64,000 bases of DNA, taken from NCBI GenBank assembly GCA_007751475.1, contig CP036434.1:5957524-6021523 (forward strand). Direction: 5' to 3'. How positions within the stretch are numbered: the first letter of the stretch is position 1; every line of letters begins with the position of its first letter. Shown here in pieces: positions 61,876 through 64,000 of this stretch. The position numbers and the translations under genes were made by a program. The stretch is from Saltatorellus ferox (GTDB lineage Bacteria; Planctomycetota; UBA1135; GCA-002686595). Below the pieces are notes generated by a model. It searched no databases. It was given only the letters and a program-made list of their open reading frames with translations, and was not told the DNA's origin.

Positions 61876-62724
61876 TCAGTAGGAGTTATTGAGGAGCTCC
61901 CCCACGCCCCCCGCGCCCGGAACGATGTAATCCTCGTCGTCCAGCCCGGATTCCTCCGCCCAGCGGGCGCCAGGGACCTCGGCAAGGACCTCTTGGGACG
62001 ACATACCGCGGTCGAGCCGCCCGGCGTAGACGCGGACGCGGTCGTCGAAATCGAGGACGGTCCTCAGGAACTCAGGCGTCACGATCAGCGGGAGCATGAC
62101 GATGCTGGCAGGCTGGCCGTACTCTCCGAAGAGGTGCTCCAGAGCGCGGACCATGGTCGCACCCGTCGCCCCCATCGGATCGGGCAGGATCAGGGTCGCG
62201 CCCTCGATCGACCCGCCGACCTTGCTCCCAGAGAGTTCCACGCGCTCGACGTGCCCATCCTCGCCCGGCACGCGCTGCATGTTCAGGTGGTCGAGCCTGA
62301 GGGACTCGATGGGCAGCACGAGCGTCAGGAGCTCGAAGACGGTCTGGGCAGGGATCATGCCGCCGCGGATCACGTCGATCACGACCGTCATCGCGGCCGG
62401 GTCGAGCGCGTCGCCGCGCCACGTGCCCAGCGCCGCGCCGTGTTTGTCAGCCATGCGCGTCCGAACGGAAGTCGTGGCGGCAGGCAGTTCCGCGGCGAAG
62501 GCCGCGGTGGCGAGCCGGGTGCTGACGGCTCGCACGATCGCGACCAGCTCCGTGTGGGTGCAGGTGGGAGCCGAGAGCTTGGCGAGCGCCGAAGCCGTCC
62601 AGGGGTCGCCCGCGATGTGGACGCGCGATCCATAAAGGTGCGTGGTGCCAGCGGGCTCACCGATCGCGCCGGATGAGCCAGGAGCGGCCGCGGACGCGCG
62701 GGGCTTCGGGATCAGATCCGGCAT
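61876..62724 (-). CDS. Uracil phosphoribosyltransferase-like protein
   Basis: 282 residues from the ATG at 62724, which is one base after the aminotransferase stop. The PRPP-binding loop region reads LPDPMGATGATMVRALEHL, close to the DPMLATGGS motif of UPRT. The C-terminus (DEDYIVPGAGGVGELLNN) resembles the uracil-binding end (GLGDAGDR). The N-terminal 60 residues and overall length exceed the usual 210 residues, so the substrate may differ. Coupled to the aminotransferase. Confidence 0.7.
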   Translation of the reverse strand: MPDLIPKPRASAAAPGSSGAIGEPAGTTHLYGSRVHIAGDPWTASALAKLSAPTCTHTELVAIVRAVSTRLATAAFAAELPAATTSVRTRMADKHGAALGTWRGDALDPAAMTVVIDVIRGGMIPAQTVFELLTLVLPIESLRLDHLNMQRVPGEDGHVERVELSGSKVGGSIEGATLILPDPMGATGATMVRALEHLFGEYGQPASIVMLPLIVTPEFLRTVLDFDDRVRVYAGRLDRGMSSQEVLAEVPGARWAEESGLDDEDYIVPGAGGVGELLNNSY

Positions 62725-62725
62725 G

Positions 62726-63994
62726 TCAGACCCCGGCCCTACCCGAAACACGGCCCACAGCGTTCGCCGCTTGCCCGCCTGCCGCCTCGACGCCGCGCGC
62801 CACGTGTTCCACGAGGAAGTCGATGTCCTTCTCGGCCACCGAGCAGAGCGCGATGCGCACCGCACCGTCCATCGGTACCACGAAGACGCCCGCCTCCGCG
62901 GCGACCTCGGCCGTTCGCTTTGCGTCCGGCGTGAACACCGAAACGAAGAAGCCGCCTTCGTAGCGCGGGTACCGCAGCCCCTTCGCCCGCGCCGCGCGGT
63001 TGAAGGCCTCCACACGCTCGTTCAGGAGGCCGACCAGCGCATCGCGCTCCTGGTCGGTGCTTCGCGCCAGATCAGCGTCCGTGAGCAGCGAGGTGATGGC
63101 CAGGAGCCCCGCGTGGTTGCAGTTGGACCAGGACCCGCGACAGCTGAAGGACATCGCGTTCGCGACCTGGGTCCGCGCCGCCTCGTCCGGAACCGCGGCG
63201 ATCAGAGCGCCGACCCGGGCTCCGTACTGGGCGAACGACTTGGACGCGGTCCAGGCGGCCAGGATCGTGACCTTCGACGCGATGGGCTCCAGCTTGCGAG
63301 CCCAGAGGGAGCGGTCCTGCTGGCCGAAGTGTGCGTAAGCCAGATCGACGAGGAGGGCGATCGGCCCCTTGTCGGCGCAGCGGCCGAGCGCGGCGACCAC
63401 CCCCTCCCACTCGCCCTCATCGAGCGTGTACCCGGTCGGGTTGTGACACGGGAAGTTCAGGATGACGAGCGCGCGGCCCTGCTTCGCGAGAAGCTCCACA
63501 AGGCCCGACTCGAACCCCTCGACGTTGAACTTTCCGTCCGCCGTGAACATCGGGAACGTCGCGACGCGGCGGAGGTTGTGGCTCGCGATGATCTTGTAGG
63601 GGCTCCAGAAGTAGCTGGAGGTGTAGAGCGCCTGCCCGGGCTCCAGGAAGTTCATCACCGCGTTGACGAGCGCGCCGGTGCCACCCGGCGTCGCCACGGC
63701 GACCGCGCAGTCCTTCAGGGTGCTCCCGCCGAGCGCGTCGTCGATCACGGCGTCGAGGTAGGCGCGATCACCTGCGATCGGCGCATAGGCCGCGCCGCGC
63801 TCCGGGGGAACGCTGCGGAAGGCCCCGGTGACGGTGTCCATCACCGCCAGCTTGCCGTCGTCGTCGAGTAGAGCCCCGAGGCTCGCGTTCACGACCCTCT
63901 CGCCGGCGGCTCGTCGAGCGTTCGCCTGGCTGTTGATGGTGAAGATCGGGTCGTCGCCAGGACGGCCACGCGCTTCGCTGATGAGGATTTCCAT
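62726..63994 (-). CDS. Class I/II aminotransferase (PLP-dependent)
   Basis: 422 residues, complete in the window. The PLP lysine is in AAWTASKSFAQYGARVG; the asparagine and aspartate that hold the cofactor are in NFPCHNPTGYTLD and LLVDLAYAHFGQQ. The fold type I arrangement and C-terminal FVVPMDGAVRIAL fit the aspartate/aromatic aminotransferase group. The substrate cannot be told. Its stop and the next gene's start are one base apart, so the two are translated together. Confidence 0.85.
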   Translation of the reverse strand: MEILISEARGRPGDDPIFTINSQANARRAAGERVVNASLGALLDDDGKLAVMDTVTGAFRSVPPERGAAYAPIAGDRAYLDAVIDDALGGSTLKDCAVAVATPGGTGALVNAVMNFLEPGQALYTSSYFWSPYKIIASHNLRRVATFPMFTADGKFNVEGFESGLVELLAKQGRALVILNFPCHNPTGYTLDEGEWEGVVAALGRCADKGPIALLVDLAYAHFGQQDRSLWARKLEPIASKVTILAAWTASKSFAQYGARVGALIAAVPDEAARTQVANAMSFSCRGSWSNCNHAGLLAITSLLTDADLARSTDQERDALVGLLNERVEAFNRAARAKGLRYPRYEGGFFVSVFTPDAKRTAEVAAEAGVFVVPMDGAVRIALCSVAEKDIDFLVEHVARGVEAAGGQAANAVGRVSGRAGV

Positions 63995-64000
63995 GGATGA

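Overview
The window is GC-rich bacterial DNA, most likely from a planctomycete of the Saltatorellus/Poly30 type. This rests on three things seen here. Several ECF-type sigma factors are fused to a membrane helix and a long extracytoplasmic part. Several secreted proteins are built of FG-GAP or propeller repeats. At least two secreted proteins share a C-terminal module (YC...NS.G at its start, FTDG...F at its end) that I recall from that lineage. No rRNA, tRNA, CRISPR array or complete insertion sequence was recognised.

Region 1 (1-21.8 kb) is ordinary, tightly packed and intact. It holds the 3' part of a sigma-factor fusion gene, a secreted esterase, a glycolate oxidase operon glcDEF with 4-bp overlaps, and a secreted surface protein. 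A leftward run follows with two membrane proteins and three acyl-CoA/oxidoreductase genes (enoyl-CoA hydratase, zinc-type MDR oxidoreductase, 3-hydroxyacyl-CoA dehydrogenase). Next come a coupled 5'-nucleotidase/von Willebrand pair, a lipoprotein, a radical SAM protein and an M3-family oligopeptidase.

Region 2 (21.8-58.3 kb) is a patchwork island. Intact genes (FG-GAP proteins, S41 protease, VOC protein, sigma-factor fusions, WD40-like and tail-fibre-like proteins) alternate with gene fragments: an IS91-like transposase remnant, the 3' ends of a GT4 glycosyltransferase and a PAP2 phosphatase, and truncated second copies of neighbouring genes. Several genes carry frameshifts or a stop. A 35-bp GGTACC-centred palindromic element, or parts of it, occurs at about ten places only in this region. 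It sits at most of the points where duplicated blocks start or stop. A second repeat, made of the facing 3' ends of the oligopeptidase and the WD40-like gene, occurs at six places. Together they look like the footprint of a system that copies and joins gene fragments at a short palindrome, though misassembly at repeats must be excluded.

Region 3 (58.2-64 kb) returns to orderly genes: a sigma-4-only fusion protein, a seven-iron ferredoxin with a strong terminator, and a coupled aminotransferase / uracil phosphoribosyltransferase-like pair.

Five genes (start of window, 30.7, 45.5, 53.2 and 58.2 kb) share one layout: an N-terminal ECF sigma part, one transmembrane helix and a long extracytoplasmic part, mostly of carboxypeptidase-regulatory/Cna-B-like type. 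They look like single-chain membrane-tethered sigma factors.
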